From: Marinithermofilum abyssi
Lineage (GTDB): Bacteria > Bacillota > Bacilli > Thermoactinomycetales > DSM-45169
Assembly (NCBI RefSeq): GCF_014641195.1
Contig: NZ_BMHQ01000005.1
Location: 62,001-126,000, forward strand
DNA length: 64,000 nucleotides
Reading direction: 5' to 3'
The notes beneath the pieces are model-generated. The model was not told the origin of the DNA. It saw nothing but the letters and a program-made list of their open reading frames with translations, and did no database searches. Each line of letters starts with the position of its first letter. Position 1 is the stretch's first letter. Made by a program: the position numbers and the translations under genes. This document shows, piece by piece, positions 8,525 through 18,209 of this stretch.

Positions 8525-9396
8525 TGGTTCACCTCGGGAATCCGCTTACCGAACAACCCCGCCGGTTTCACGATCAGGATCACGAGAAAGAGCAGCAGAT
8601 ACACCAATTGCTTCATGGAAGCCCCTATAAAATAGGCGCTTACTGTCTCTACCACTCCGATCAACAGCCCTCCGAGGATGGCTCCGCGAAGACTTCCTAG
8701 TCCACCCAGGACCACCACCACAAAGGAAATCAACAGAAATTGCGTCCCCAGAGTCGGATGGACCGCATACACGGAAGACAGCAGGGCACCGGCTACTCCC
8801 ACCAGAGCCGTTCCGATGGCGAAGGAAACCGTAAAAATCCGTTGCGGATTCACGCCCATCAGGATGGCGGCAAACCGGTCCATGGATGCCGCCCGAATGG
8901 CCTTTCCGAGATAGGTGTAGTGCAGAAAAGCAAATACCAAGCCGGTAACGAGAAGGGCTCCGATGAATGCGATCAGGAGGGGGGCCGATATTCGCAGGTC
9001 TCCCCACTGCAGAGAATGGGTGGCCCACTCATTGTGGACGGAACGGTAATCGCTGGACCAAAGTAACAGTGCAGCGTTTTGAATGACGATGGAAATTCCA
9101 ATGGTGGCCAGAATGGATGCTTCATGGGAGCGTCGGATAGCAAAGCGGATCACGCCCCAATAGATCAAGGCCCCCAATGCGGCCAATACGGGGATGACGA
9201 GAAAGAGCCCCGTGTAAAGTTCCACGGAATACAGGGTGAAGAGCCAGTAAGACAAGTACATCGCCACCATGAGCATGTCACCGTGAACGAAGTTGACAAT
9301 GCGCATCACCCCAAAGATCAAGGTCAGTCCCAGACTGATCAGGGCATACACCCCGCCGATCAGAATTCCGGAGATCAACAATTGCAGGAAGATCAC
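8521..9396 (-). CDS. livH: LivH-type ABC transporter permease
   Basis: The protein of about 291 residues is a hydrophobic permease with the LivH signatures GGVYALISLGLTLIFGVMRI near the N-terminus, the coupling loop GKAIRAASMDRFAAILMGV and the C-terminal VLGGLGSLRGAILGGLLIG. A TTG two codons upstream (9402) is also possible; I prefer the GTG at 9394-9396, which lies eight bases after GAGGAGG. It follows the substrate-binding protein gene by a short gap. Confidence 0.9.
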   Translation of the reverse strand: MIFLQLLISGILIGGVYALISLGLTLIFGVMRIVNFVHGDMLMVAMYLSYWLFTLYSVELYTGLFLVIPVLAALGALIYWGVIRFAIRRSHEASILATIGISIVIQNAALLLWSSDYRSVHNEWATHSLQWGDLRISAPLLIAFIGALLVTGLVFAFLHYTYLGKAIRAASMDRFAAILMGVNPQRIFTVSFAIGTALVGVAGALLSSVYAVHPTLGTQFLLISFVVVVLGGLGSLRGAILGGLLIGVVETVSAYFIGASMKQLVYLLLFLVILIVKPAGLFGKRIPEVNQ

Positions 9397-9414
9397 GATC
9401 AAACCCTCCTCTCT

Positions 9415-10677
9415 TTATTTCCGTTCCGACCACTTAGGCAGAGGAATCATCGCCGGCTCGCGCTTTTTAAACTTCTCGGGGTAAACCACCGCTAATTCTC
9501 CCCCCTGCCACTGCATTACCGACATGGCTGCCCGGGTGTTCTGACCGGATTCGTCAAACTTGACTCCCCAACCGACCAGGGTGGAACCGATTGGTTTGTC
9601 CAGGGAAAGAGCGGCTTTCCGGATTTGATCGGGATCAGTCCCTCCTGCTTTGGGGATGACATCGTGAAAGAGGATATACGCCGAGGAGAACGCCAGCCTG
9701 GCAATCAGGTCAGGTTCCACACCGAATTTTTTCTTATACCGTTTTTGGAATTCTTCTTCGATCTTGCGCATCTCGGGGGAGAGTGCCCGAGGGTTGATTG
9801 ATATGGCGCTACTGGTATCCAGGACCCCGTTGGCCGCATCGCCGAAGGTTTGTCCGAAGTTGTCCGAACTCTGACCCGCGCCGTTTCCGATGAAGACTTT
9901 AGCGTTCAGATCCATTTGTTCAGCCTGTTTCCAGAACAACTGGGCATCGGTGTTATACTGCACCATGTTGATAATATCGGGTTTGGCATTTTTCAGACGG
10001 AGAATCGCCGAAGACATGTCATTCGTGGCTTTTGCGTTGTACCGGACTTCTTCCACAATGGGAATGCCGGCCTTTTTGGCCGCCTTTTTAGTAGATGCCG
10101 CGACTCCTTCGCCATAGTCCCCGTCTTCATGAATCAGCGCCATTTTCATTTCTCCGTTTTTTAATCCCAGTTCGGGTGCTACCACTTCTTCAAGAAATTG
10201 GATTGTCGCGGGTCCATACATGGTGGCATCCGGGTTGGGTCGAAACACATACTTAAGCCCGCGGCGGGTGAGTCGGGGATCGGTAGCTGCCACCTCCCAC
10301 AACACCGCATGGTTCCGTTCGGTAATCCCGCTGGCAGCCAGGCTGATGGGACTTGCATAAGTGCCGACAATCAGTTGCAACTTCTCTTTCAGGATCAGTC
10401 GGTTCACCTCATGAACACCGGTGACCGCCGTGGGCACATCCACTTTAGCCAGTTCGATTTTAGGCCCCTTCCCCCGGGCGTTGGCCATATCTGCAGCGAT
10501 CTGTGTCCCGTTGGCACAGGATTGGCCGATCTTAGCCAGGTTGCCTGAAGTTGGGAAAGCCACTCCCACTCGAACTTTGTGGGAATCTGCCCGCGGATCC
10601 GACGGGCTGCAAGCGTTTACAAACAAGGAGACAATAAGTAGAAGCAGACTGATCGAAACGAACTTCGACCGCTTCAA
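9415..10677 (-). CDS. livK: LIV-type ABC transporter substrate-binding lipoprotein
   Basis: The 420-residue protein is a periplasmic-binding-fold type I receptor of the HAAT family. Residues 1-21 are a lipoprotein signal ending in a lipobox-like VNAC, so it should be anchored outside the membrane. The mature part begins KVRVGVAFPTSGNLAKIGQ, typical of LivJ/LivK. I chose the TTG at 10675-10677 because AAAGGAGG lies seven bases upstream and the signal peptide starts there; the longer open frame into the previous gene is not coding. The start overlaps the scoB stop as TTGA. It should define the ligand of the importer; the ligand is unknown. Confidence 0.92.
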   Translation of the reverse strand: MKRSKFVSISLLLLIVSLFVNACSPSDPRADSHKVRVGVAFPTSGNLAKIGQSCANGTQIAADMANARGKGPKIELAKVDVPTAVTGVHEVNRLILKEKLQLIVGTYASPISLAASGITERNHAVLWEVAATDPRLTRRGLKYVFRPNPDATMYGPATIQFLEEVVAPELGLKNGEMKMALIHEDGDYGEGVAASTKKAAKKAGIPIVEEVRYNAKATNDMSSAILRLKNAKPDIINMVQYNTDAQLFWKQAEQMDLNAKVFIGNGAGQSSDNFGQTFGDAANGVLDTSSAISINPRALSPEMRKIEEEFQKRYKKKFGVEPDLIARLAFSSAYILFHDVIPKAGGTDPDQIRKAALSLDKPIGSTLVGWGVKFDESGQNTRAAMSVMQWQGGELAVVYPEKFKKREPAMIPLPKWSERK

Positions 10678-11351
10678 TGGATGGCCTCCTTTCGCTTCGC
10701 CACCGTTAACCCGGGATGAACCCCAAATCCGGCGGGAGTAATCGCCTTTAACTCTTCCAGGGTAAGATGTTCCCCGATTTCCACCAAAGTCATCTGTCCT
10801 TCGCTGAAATGGAAAACCGCATGTTCCGTCACCAAGACATCCACCTCTTGTTTCGCCGTGAGGGGATACGTACAGGAGGGGAGAATCTTCGGATTCCCAT
10901 CTTTGGTCAAGTGGGTGGTCGCCACGATCACCCGTTTCGCTCCCACCACCAAGTCCATAGCGCCTCCCACCCCAAGCACCGTTCTGCCGGGAACGGCCCA
11001 ACTGGCCAAATCCCCTGCCTGACTCACCTGTAACGCACCAATCACCGTGGCATCGAGATGACCGCCCCGCATGATGGAGAAGGACATCCCACTGTCGAAG
11101 TAAGATGCACCGGGCAACTCGGAAATCGGTTGCCTACTGGCGTTAATCAGGTTGGGATCCACCGAGTCCGGGGAAGGACTGGGTCCCACCTCCAGCATCC
11201 CGTTCTCCGTATGCAGATGGATGTTGAAATCGGAGGGGATATAGTTGTTGACCAGGGTGGGAATGCCGATTCCCAGATTGACGATATCACCGTCGCGAAG
11301 TTCTTGTGCTGCCCGTCGGGCGATGGAATGCCGTACCTCTTGAGTATACAT
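10674..11351 (-). CDS. scoB: 3-oxoacid CoA-transferase subunit B
   Basis: This beta subunit (about 225 residues) contains the active-site glutamate in HTENGMLEVGP (family SENG) and the conserved NLGIGIPTLV and GGAMDLVVGAKRV segments. With subunit A it transfers CoA from succinyl-CoA to a free carboxylic or 3-oxo acid. I chose the ATG at 11351 after GGGGTGAG; a GTG three codons earlier is the alternative. It overlaps the next gene by four bases. No acyl-CoA ligase is present in the operon, so this transferase is the likely activating enzyme for the imported acid. Confidence 0.92.
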   Translation of the reverse strand: MYTQEVRHSIARRAAQELRDGDIVNLGIGIPTLVNNYIPSDFNIHLHTENGMLEVGPSPSPDSVDPNLINASRQPISELPGASYFDSGMSFSIMRGGHLDATVIGALQVSQAGDLASWAVPGRTVLGVGGAMDLVVGAKRVIVATTHLTKDGNPKILPSCTYPLTAKQEVDVLVTEHAVFHFSEGQMTLVEIGEHLTLEELKAITPAGFGVHPGLTVAKRKEAIH

Positions 11352-11356
11352 GTCAC

Positions 11357-12007
11357 TCACCCCGTTACCAGGATATCGACGAACAGATGGGGAGTTATAA
11401 CGGCTTCCGGATCGAGTGTCCCCTTTGGAACGATTTCATCCACTTCTACAATCGTCAGGTCGGAAGCCATGGCCATCAGGGGATTGAAGTTGCGCGCGGT
11501 TTTGTAATAGACCAGATTCCCCAGGTCATCCGCCTTGTGGGCCTTGATCAGGGAAACATCCGCCTTCAGGGCTTTCTCCAGTACATAGGACTGGCCGTCA
11601 AACACCCTCTGTTCCTTTCCTGCCGCCAGCTCCGTTCCGGCCGCCGTTGGTGTGTAAAAGGCGGGGATTCCGCTTCCCCCCGCGCGAAGGGCCTCGCAAA
11701 AGGTCCCCTGGGGAAGCAGCTCCACTTCGATTTTCCCCTGCTGATAAGCGGTCCCGACATCCGGATTGGTGGTGAAATAGGTGCCCACGGCTTTCTTGAT
11801 ACGGCCCGTATTCAGCAATTTCCCCAGCCCCTGGCCGGGGGTTCCGATGTTGTTGCTGATGACTGTAAAGTCCGTCAGGTCCGTTTTCACCAAGGCATCC
11901 ACGAGCTTCAGGGGTACCCCGGACAACCCGAAGCCGCCCACCATGAGTGTGTTCCCGGACCGGATGTATTCCATTGCCTCCTCCGCCGTCTTCCGAATCG
12001 CAGGCAC
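11357..12007 (-). CDS. scoA: 3-oxoacid CoA-transferase subunit A
   Basis: The 216-residue alpha subunit carries the family signature MVGGFGLSGVP near residue 22 and the segment ISNNIGTPGQGLGKLL. Length agrees with ScoA/AtoD. The start is GTG with an AAGGAGGGGGG site upstream. It lies 14 bases after the acyl-CoA dehydrogenase gene and is followed by scoB almost without a gap, as expected for a two-subunit enzyme. Confidence 0.93.
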   Translation of the reverse strand: MPAIRKTAEEAMEYIRSGNTLMVGGFGLSGVPLKLVDALVKTDLTDFTVISNNIGTPGQGLGKLLNTGRIKKAVGTYFTTNPDVGTAYQQGKIEVELLPQGTFCEALRAGGSGIPAFYTPTAAGTELAAGKEQRVFDGQSYVLEKALKADVSLIKAHKADDLGNLVYYKTARNFNPLMAMASDLTIVEVDEIVPKGTLDPEAVITPHLFVDILVTG

Positions 12008-12021
12008 AGGTGCCCCCCTCC

Positions 12022-13170
12022 TTAACGGACATATTCACGTTTTAACTGGGCGGCGATGATGTTCCGTTGGATTTCCGAGGTCCCCTCGTAAATCCGGGTG
12101 ATCCGGGCATCCCGGTAAAACCGTTCTACCGGGAACTCTTTCATGTAGCCCATACCGCCAAAAATCTGTACTGCCCGGTCGGCGATACGGTTATAGACCT
12201 CGGAAGCATACAGTTTGACGGCTGCCGATTCCTTGATCACTTTCTTTCCCTGATCCACCAGCGAAGTGACCCGATACAGGAAACTGCGGAGGGTCTCAAC
12301 TTCCAAGGACGTATCCGCCAGCATATGCTGAATCGCCTGGTTTTCAAAAATCGGGCGGCCAAACTGCTTCCGCTGCATGGCGTACTCCATGGAAAGCTCC
12401 AGCAGTTTCTCACAGGATCCCAAGCATCGGGCGGCTAGGGATGCCCGTCCGTTCGCCAGGATTTTCAGCGCGTTGACATATCCTTCTCCTTCTTCCCCGA
12501 GACGGTTATCTACCGGCACTTCACAATCTTCGAAGAACAACTGACAGGTATGAGAACCACGGAGGCCCATTTTCACGTCGGAGGGTCCGCGACTCATTCC
12601 CGGAGCCGATCTCTCCACGAGGAAAGAGGAGATCCCCTTGGCCCCCTTGTCAGGATCGGTGCTCGCCATCACTGTGATCACATCTGCTTCCGGGCCGTTG
12701 GTAATGAAATGCTTCATGCCATTGAGAATGTAACGATCCCCTTTCCGTTCCGCACGGGTGCGCAAATTGGACGCATTGGAACCCGCCTCCGGCTCGGAGA
12801 GAGCAAACGCCCCGATCCATTCCCCCGCGGCCATCCGGGGCAGAAACCGTTGCTTTTGCTCCTCGTTTCCCATCTCGACAATTCCTACACTTCCGATTCC
12901 CGTATGGGCCCCGATCAAGCTGGTAAAACCATTGTGCGTCTTGCCCAGTTCCTCGAGCAGCATGCACTTCCCGGTCATGTTCAGCCCCAGGCCCCCATAT
13001 TCTACCGGGATGGATAGTCCAAAAAGCCCCAACTCTTTCGCCTGTTGCACGATCCCTTCAGGAATGCGGTCTTCCTCCTCGATGGTCTGGGCCTCCGGTT
13101 CGACGACTTCCCGGACAAAATCTCGAACCACCGCACGCAATTGCCGGATTTCCGTTTCCGTTACTGTCAT
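12022..13170 (-). CDS. Acyl-CoA dehydrogenase
   Basis: This dehydrogenase (about 382 residues) is distinct in sequence from the one at the end of the operon. It has ALSEPEAGSNASN as the substrate/FAD signature and the catalytic Glu in RIYEGTSEIQRNIIA near the C-terminus, as in short-chain and branched-chain acyl-CoA dehydrogenases. I prefer the ATG at 13168-13170; a GTG at 13179 overlaps the upstream stop codon as GTGA and is also possible. Two dehydrogenases in one operon suggest either two oxidation rounds with different chain lengths or two different substrates. Confidence 0.92.
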   Translation of the reverse strand: MTVTETEIRQLRAVVRDFVREVVEPEAQTIEEEDRIPEGIVQQAKELGLFGLSIPVEYGGLGLNMTGKCMLLEELGKTHNGFTSLIGAHTGIGSVGIVEMGNEEQKQRFLPRMAAGEWIGAFALSEPEAGSNASNLRTRAERKGDRYILNGMKHFITNGPEADVITVMASTDPDKGAKGISSFLVERSAPGMSRGPSDVKMGLRGSHTCQLFFEDCEVPVDNRLGEEGEGYVNALKILANGRASLAARCLGSCEKLLELSMEYAMQRKQFGRPIFENQAIQHMLADTSLEVETLRSFLYRVTSLVDQGKKVIKESAAVKLYASEVYNRIADRAVQIFGGMGYMKEFPVERFYRDARITRIYEGTSEIQRNIIAAQLKREYVR

Positions 13171-13175
13171 CCCGT

Positions 13176-14075
13176 TCACCGCCCTATGGAGAATTCCTGC
13201 TGTTCTTTTACTCGCCGGCCCTGTTCGTCATACCGGTAAACCCCTTGACCCGTCTTTCTCCCCAGCCGTCCGGATTTAACATACTGTACGAGAAGGGGAC
13301 AGGGGCGAAACTTCTCACCAAGCGTCTCATGCAAATATTGCAATACCTTGAGACGGGTATCCCATCCCACGAGATCCCCCAATTCAAAAGGCCCCATGGG
13401 ATAGTTCAACCCCAATTTGACCGCTTGATCGATATCTTCCGGTGAACCCACGCCTTCCATCAACATATAGAACGCTTCATTGCCGACCAATGCACTGATC
13501 CGGCTGGTAGCAAAGCCGGGACGCTCCTGGATGCGAACCGTCTCTTTTCCCATTTCCCGCCCGAGCTTTACGGTCTGTTCCACCACCCAGTCAGTGGTTT
13601 GCAACCCTCGAACCACCTCTACCAGTTTCATGCGATGAACCGGGTTAAAGAAATGCATTCCGATGACCCGTTCCGGTCGGGAAGCCGCGGAAGCAATTTC
13701 CGTAATGCTCTTGGCAGAGGTGTTCGTGGCCAGAACCACATTTTCGGGGCTGATGGCATCCAGTTTACGGAAAAGGGATTGCTTGGCCCCGATGTCTTCC
13801 ACAATCGCTTCAATGATAAAATCACAAGAAGCCAGTTCATCAAGGGATTTCACGGTTTGAATTCGGGTCAGGGCGGCCTGCCCGTCTGCGTGGGTTAAAC
13901 GTTCTTTTTCAATCTGACGTTTTACAAGGGAAGCAATTTGTTGAATAGCCTTCTCCAATGCAGAGTCACTGACATCAAACAGTCGAACATCATATCCCTG
14001 AACGGCCGCCTGATAAGCAATCCCTACTCCCATAACCCCTGCACCGACAATACCGATGTGATCCACCTGCCGCAT
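13176..14075 (-). CDS. 3-hydroxyacyl-CoA (3-hydroxybutyryl-CoA) dehydrogenase
   Basis: The 299-residue protein has the Rossmann motif GIVGAGVMGVGIA at the N-terminus and the catalytic-domain segment GMHFFNPVHRMKLVEV containing the active-site His. The C-terminal domain includes NYPMGPFELGDLVG. It oxidises L-3-hydroxyacyl-CoA with NAD. The ATG at 14073-14075 overlaps the thiolase TGA by one base and has GGAAGGG upstream; the longer in-frame extension is inside the thiolase gene and is not used. Confidence 0.94.
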   Translation of the reverse strand: MRQVDHIGIVGAGVMGVGIAYQAAVQGYDVRLFDVSDSALEKAIQQIASLVKRQIEKERLTHADGQAALTRIQTVKSLDELASCDFIIEAIVEDIGAKQSLFRKLDAISPENVVLATNTSAKSITEIASAASRPERVIGMHFFNPVHRMKLVEVVRGLQTTDWVVEQTVKLGREMGKETVRIQERPGFATSRISALVGNEAFYMLMEGVGSPEDIDQAVKLGLNYPMGPFELGDLVGWDTRLKVLQYLHETLGEKFRPCPLLVQYVKSGRLGRKTGQGVYRYDEQGRRVKEQQEFSIGR

Positions 14076-15283
14076 CAGATCCCTTCCTCCATTCGTTCGA
14101 CGATAGTCGCTATTCCTTGTCCCACTCCGATACACATCGTTACTAAACCATAGCGAACGTCTCTTCGCTTCATTTCAAACAAGAGGGACGTCAACAACCG
14201 GGCTCCTGTACTGCCCAGCGGGTGACCCATAGCGATCGACCCTCCGTTGACATTCAGCTTTTCTTCCGGAATCTCCAGCTCGCGGGCGCAAGCCAGGGCT
14301 TGGGCGGCAAAGGCCTCATTCAGTTCCACCAAATCAATGTGATCCATCGTTAATCCGGCCCGTTTCAAGGCTTTCCGAACTGCCGGAACGGGGCCGATAC
14401 CCATGACCGAGGGATCGACGCCGGCAATGGCACTTGAAACAATGCGGCCCAAGGGCGGCAAACCATACTCCTTTGCTTTCTCCGGCGTCATGAGAAGCAA
14501 GGCGGACGCTCCGTCATTGATGCCGGAAGCATTGCCGGCCGTCACGGTTCCACCCTCTTTAAAAGCAGGACGTAATTGCTGCAATTTCTCCAGGGTGGTA
14601 TCTGGACGGGGATGTTCATCCTTTTCCACCCACAGGACTCCTTTATTTGTCCGGACGGGAACGGGAACCATTTCTTCCTGAAACCTGCCCGATTGGATCG
14701 CATCCGCTGTCCGTTTTTGACTCCTTAAGGCGAATCGGTCTTGGTCTTCTCTGGAGATCCCGTATTGTTCCGCTACATTCTCCGCCGTTTCTCCCATGGA
14801 GTAGGGGGGGTACATCTCTGCCAGCCGGGAATTGATGAACCGCCAGCCGATGGTGGTATCGTAAACGGTTCCATTTCCCCGCGGAAATGCCCGTTCCGGT
14901 TTAGGCATCACCAAGGGAGCACGGGACATGCTCTCGACACCGCCGGCAATCATAACCTCCCCCTCTCCCAGACGGATGGCCCGATGCGCCTGGTTCACCG
15001 CTTCCAATCCCGATCCACACAGGCGGTTGACAGTTACACCTCCGACAGTGACAGGCAATTCCGCCAACAGCGAGGCCATCCGTGCCACATTCCGATTGTC
15101 TTCCCCTGCCTGGTTGGCATTGCCGAAATATACATCTTCCACAATCTCTCCGGGTATTCCGCTCCGCTCCATCACGCCTTTGATAGCAACAGCAGCCAGA
15201 TCATCCGGCCGTACCGACGATAAACTGCCGCCATATCGGCCGACAGGAGTGCGGACCGCTCCCGTAATCCATGCCTCTTCCAA
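14075..15283 (-). CDS. Acetyl-CoA acyltransferase (thiolase), first gene of the sigma-54 operon
   Basis: The 402-residue thiolase has the nucleophilic Cys in [11 protein letters not shown] (about residue 90), the His motif [17 protein letters not shown] and the second Cys in [10 protein letters not shown]. Closest architecture is the PcaF/FadA group, which cleaves 3-oxoacyl-CoA. The start is TTG with GAGGAGGTG seven bases upstream. It is the promoter-proximal gene, 38 bases downstream of the -12 element of a sigma-54 promoter. Confidence 0.93.
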   Translation of the reverse strand: MEEAWITGAVRTPVGRYGGSLSSVRPDDLAAVAIKGVMERSGIPGEIVEDVYFGNANQAGEDNRNVARMASLLAELPVTVGGVTVNRLCGSGLEAVNQAHRAIRLGEGEVMIAGGVESMSRAPLVMPKPERAFPRGNGTVYDTTIGWRFINSRLAEMYPPYSMGETAENVAEQYGISREDQDRFALRSQKRTADAIQSGRFQEEMVPVPVRTNKGVLWVEKDEHPRPDTTLEKLQQLRPAFKEGGTVTAGNASGINDGASALLLMTPEKAKEYGLPPLGRIVSSAIAGVDPSVMGIGPVPAVRKALKRAGLTMDHIDLVELNEAFAAQALACARELEIPEEKLNVNGGSIAMGHPLGSTGARLLTSLLFEMKRRDVRYGLVTMCIGVGQGIATIVERMEEGI

Positions 15284-15319
15284 GGCTATTCACCTCCTCG
15301 GTTAGTCACGAGAAAGAAA

Positions 15320-15336
15320 AGCAAAGAACATGCCAA
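15320..15336 (-). promoter_or_regulatory. Sigma-54 (-24/-12) promoter of the catabolic operon
   Basis: On the minus strand TTGGCA, six bases and TTGCT give the consensus TGGCAY-N5-TTGCW with correct GG/GC spacing. It lies between the terminator of the activator gene and the thiolase start, and the upstream gene encodes a sigma-54 activator. I could not identify a clear upstream activator-binding palindrome. Confidence 0.85.
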
Positions 15337-15381
15337 TTAGAAAATCCGGGAACAGCCGTCAGATAATGCAAATCTAAGTCA

Positions 15382-15423
15382 CAAAAAATAAGTCGATTCC
15401 GCATGATGAATCGGAATCGACTT
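15382..15423 (-). terminator. Terminator of the sigma-54 activator gene
   Basis: A near-perfect hairpin (AAGTCGATTCCG paired with CGGAATCGACTT) is followed on the minus strand by ATTTTTTG. It separates the regulator transcript from the operon it probably controls. Confidence 0.85.
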
Positions 15424-15428
15424 AAACA

Positions 15429-17156
15429 TTAAGACTTCTCCTTGATGCCGTATTTATATGCTTTGCGAATGGCACTGGATTGACTGATTCTCAGTTGTTC
15501 AGCGACCCGGTAGGAACTGCGGTATCGTTGATAAGCCTGAGAGAGAATCCTTTTTTCCATCCAGGAGGAAAACTCGGGTAACGATGGAAACGAGCAGGTC
15601 TCATTTGTTAACGAATAGGAATCTCCGTTGATCTCCAACGTGTTTTCACCGTTTTCCGCCGGTACCGGCTCTTTTTCTCTCAGGTCGCGGGTTTCCGGGA
15701 TGAAATCGGGAACGATAGCGTCATCGGGGCTGGTAATCACCAACCGCTCCACCATATTGGCCAATTCCCGTACATTCCCAGGCCAGTGATACTCCCGGAG
15801 TTTTTCATAAACCGTCGGTACGAAATAACAAGACTTCCGATGCTTCCGGTTGAATTTTTCGAGGAAATGAACTAACAACGGCTTGATGTCGTTTTTTCTT
15901 CGCCGGAGCGGGGGAATTTCGATGGGAATGACACTGATCCGATAGAAAAGATCTTCCCGGAACTCACCCTTTTCCACCATGGCCTTCAGATCCCGATTGG
16001 TGGCGGCAATAATCCGTGCATTAAAGGGAATCGCCTCGATCCCTCCCACCCGGCGCAGCGTTTTCTCCTGTAGGACCCGCAACAGTTTAACCTGTAACGG
16101 TAATGGAAGCTCCCCGATTTCATCCAAAAACAGCGTCCCGTTTTCCGCCAATTCAAACATCCCGGGTTTGCCTTCCTTTTTGGCCCCGGTAAAGGCTCCC
16201 GGTTCATACCCGAATAGCTCCGATTCAATCAACTCGGCGGGAATCGCGCCACAGTTGACCGTGATGAAAGAGCCCGTCTCAAACCGGGGACTCTGTCTAT
16301 GAATCGCCCGGGCGAATACTTCCTTACCCACACCCGACTCTCCCAGCAACAGGACGGTCGTATCCGTTCCGGCGACCCGCCGGGCCATATGATAAGCCTG
16401 TTTCATGGCCAGATCACTCATGATGATGGAGGGATCATCTTGTAAGTGGAACTTACGCAACTGCGATAACTCCCGTTTGTAACGGGCAGACAACATCCGG
16501 GTTTCATCCAGCTCATCCTTCAGTCGATTCAACTCCGAAACATCCCGGATATTGGTAATTACCCGGACGATTTCTCCTTTTTTGTTAAACACCGGGCTAC
16601 CTGTAATCACATTGAGATTTCCCTGCTTGTTCGCCTGAATAGTGGTGACTGGCTTCCGACTCTTCAGGATTTCCAGCGTAACGGACTTTTTCAAAATCCC
16701 CCTTCGCTCCAGATAGCGGACATCTTTTCCGATATAGTATTCTTTCGGGATTCCAGTCAGCCGTTCAATAGCCGAATTGGTGTGAAGGGTAATGCCGTGA
16801 TGATCGGTAATATATATGCAGTCATACGAATTCTCTATGATCTCATCCAGCTCATTTGTACCGATCGATCCCTGAAAATAAGGTTCCAGCCGATATATCT
16901 CCCCGCCTTCAAGACACTCAAGCTGTTCGGAATGACACCGGTATGCTTCCCCTTTTCGGGTAATCCAGACATTTTCCGATGTCCGTTCCAGGATGGATTC
17001 CTTCCATTCCTGCCAAGTATCCGGGAATTCCTTCTCTGTTGTACGGTGCCATAGTTGTTTCATGGCTCGGCTGACATGTTGAATCTTGCCCGTTGGGTCA
17101 ACGATGACCATCGCACAGGGAGTGTCCTCCCAGAGTCGTTTCCAATCCAACTGCAT
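15429..17156 (-). CDS. Sigma-54-dependent activator with PAS domains
   Basis: The 575-residue protein has two PAS-like segments (about residues 8-60 and 105-210), a complete AAA+ activator domain with Walker A GESGVGKE, the sigma-54 contact loop GAFTGA, Walker B-like GTLFLDEIGELPL, and the R-finger region. A TyrR-like HTH ends the protein (VAEQLRISQSSAIRKA). It has no receiver domain, so the signal is probably a small molecule bound by the PAS region. Placement just upstream of a sigma-54 promoter makes the 12-kb operon its likely target. The ATG has GAGGAGG upstream. Confidence 0.94.
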   Translation of the reverse strand: MQLDWKRLWEDTPCAMVIVDPTGKIQHVSRAMKQLWHRTTEKEFPDTWQEWKESILERTSENVWITRKGEAYRCHSEQLECLEGGEIYRLEPYFQGSIGTNELDEIIENSYDCIYITDHHGITLHTNSAIERLTGIPKEYYIGKDVRYLERRGILKKSVTLEILKSRKPVTTIQANKQGNLNVITGSPVFNKKGEIVRVITNIRDVSELNRLKDELDETRMLSARYKRELSQLRKFHLQDDPSIIMSDLAMKQAYHMARRVAGTDTTVLLLGESGVGKEVFARAIHRQSPRFETGSFITVNCGAIPAELIESELFGYEPGAFTGAKKEGKPGMFELAENGTLFLDEIGELPLPLQVKLLRVLQEKTLRRVGGIEAIPFNARIIAATNRDLKAMVEKGEFREDLFYRISVIPIEIPPLRRRKNDIKPLLVHFLEKFNRKHRKSCYFVPTVYEKLREYHWPGNVRELANMVERLVITSPDDAIVPDFIPETRDLREKEPVPAENGENTLEINGDSYSLTNETCSFPSLPEFSSWMEKRILSQAYQRYRSSYRVAEQLRISQSSAIRKAYKYGIKEKS

Positions 17157-17192
17157 GGAACCTCCTCTTCCGAATATGACTTCGCCGATAAA

Positions 17193-17218
17193 GGAAAAAC
17201 ACCCTTCTCGGTGTTTTC
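17193..17218 (-). terminator. Terminator downstream of the FadH/MaoC cluster
   Basis: AACACC-GAGAA-GGGTGTT followed by TTTCCTTT on the minus strand, in the otherwise empty 282-base gap between the dienoyl-CoA reductase-like gene and the activator gene. Confidence 0.7.
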
Positions 17219-17438
17219 AATAGGCATCTGTCCTCATCCTGAAATTTCTTCCATTCCAGGTGGAAGGATTATGGTTTTCTCCCTTTTTCCGACGGGGAAC
17301 ATTTGATGGATTCTATTTCTCCTCGAATGGATTCCGCTGGCTGTTCCAGTTTAAATATACTTTCGTCAAGGCTTTCCCGGCGGTTTTTCCCCCTATTTCA
17401 GCTAAGCACTCTATCAGAAGCTCCATGGGTGTCACATT

Positions 17439-18209
17439 CTAGATAAAGGATTTCCGGCCGTTCAACCACTGCCCGCCGTCCACCGTTAAACATTCTCCGT
17501 TGATATAATCCGCTTCCGGGGAGAGGAGAAATTTCGCTGCATGGGCGATTTCCTTAGGTTGTCCCAGACGGCCGATCGGAACGGTCTCCACCGTTCGTCG
17601 ATAAGCTTCTTCCGATTGAAACAACCGCTCCTGACCGCCCGTGTCCGAAACAGGCCCCGGTGCAATCGCGTTGACCCTGATTCCGTACTTTGTCCCCCAT
17701 TCGACAGCCAGCGTTCTTGTCATCGCCAACACGCCTGCTTTGGCGCACGCCGAGTGAATGACTCCCACACCGGCTCCCCATGCGTATGTTGCGAGGATGT
17801 TAATGATCCGGCCCTTCTGTCCATTCTTGATCCATTCTCTGCCAACCGCCTGGGAACAATACCACGTCCCGTTAAGAACAATGTTGACAACCGCATTCCA
17901 CCCATTGATGGACAGGTCTTCCGCCGGACAGATAAAATTGCCCGCCGCATTGTTGACGAGGTGATCCATCCGGCCAAAAACCCTTTTCGTCTCATTTACC
18001 GTATACTGAACTTTTTCCGGATCGCGCACATCCATCTGCACATCCAAAACCTGCCCATCAAACTGTTCGATCTCTTCTTTTGCTGCTTCCAACCGTTCCG
18101 CCGATCTCCCTGTAATGACTACCCGTGCCCCTTCCGCTGCAAATGTTTTGGCCATCGCTTTTCCCATGCCACTACTACCGCCTGTGACGATCACTACTTT
18201 GTCTTTCAC
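17439..18209 (-). CDS. fadH: SDR oxidoreductase, 2,4-dienoyl-CoA reductase-like (YkuF/FadH type)
   Basis: The 256-residue short-chain dehydrogenase has the NADP site VTGGSSGMGKAMA and the NNAAGNF motif. The usual YxxxK pair is replaced by HSACAKAGVLAMT, so the Tyr is absent; this is the pattern I recall for the Bacillus YkuF/peroxisomal dienoyl-CoA reductase branch, which uses a different residue. C-terminal NAIAPGPVSDTGG also fits. It would reduce dienoyl-CoA intermediates during unsaturated fatty acid oxidation. The GTG start has GAGGAGGTG upstream and overlaps the MaoC gene by 35 bases. Confidence 0.82.
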   Translation of the reverse strand: MKDKVVIVTGGSSGMGKAMAKTFAAEGARVVITGRSAERLEAAKEEIEQFDGQVLDVQMDVRDPEKVQYTVNETKRVFGRMDHLVNNAAGNFICPAEDLSINGWNAVVNIVLNGTWYCSQAVGREWIKNGQKGRIINILATYAWGAGVGVIHSACAKAGVLAMTRTLAVEWGTKYGIRVNAIAPGPVSDTGGQERLFQSEEAYRRTVETVPIGRLGQPKEIAHAAKFLLSPEADYINGECLTVDGGQWLNGRKSFI

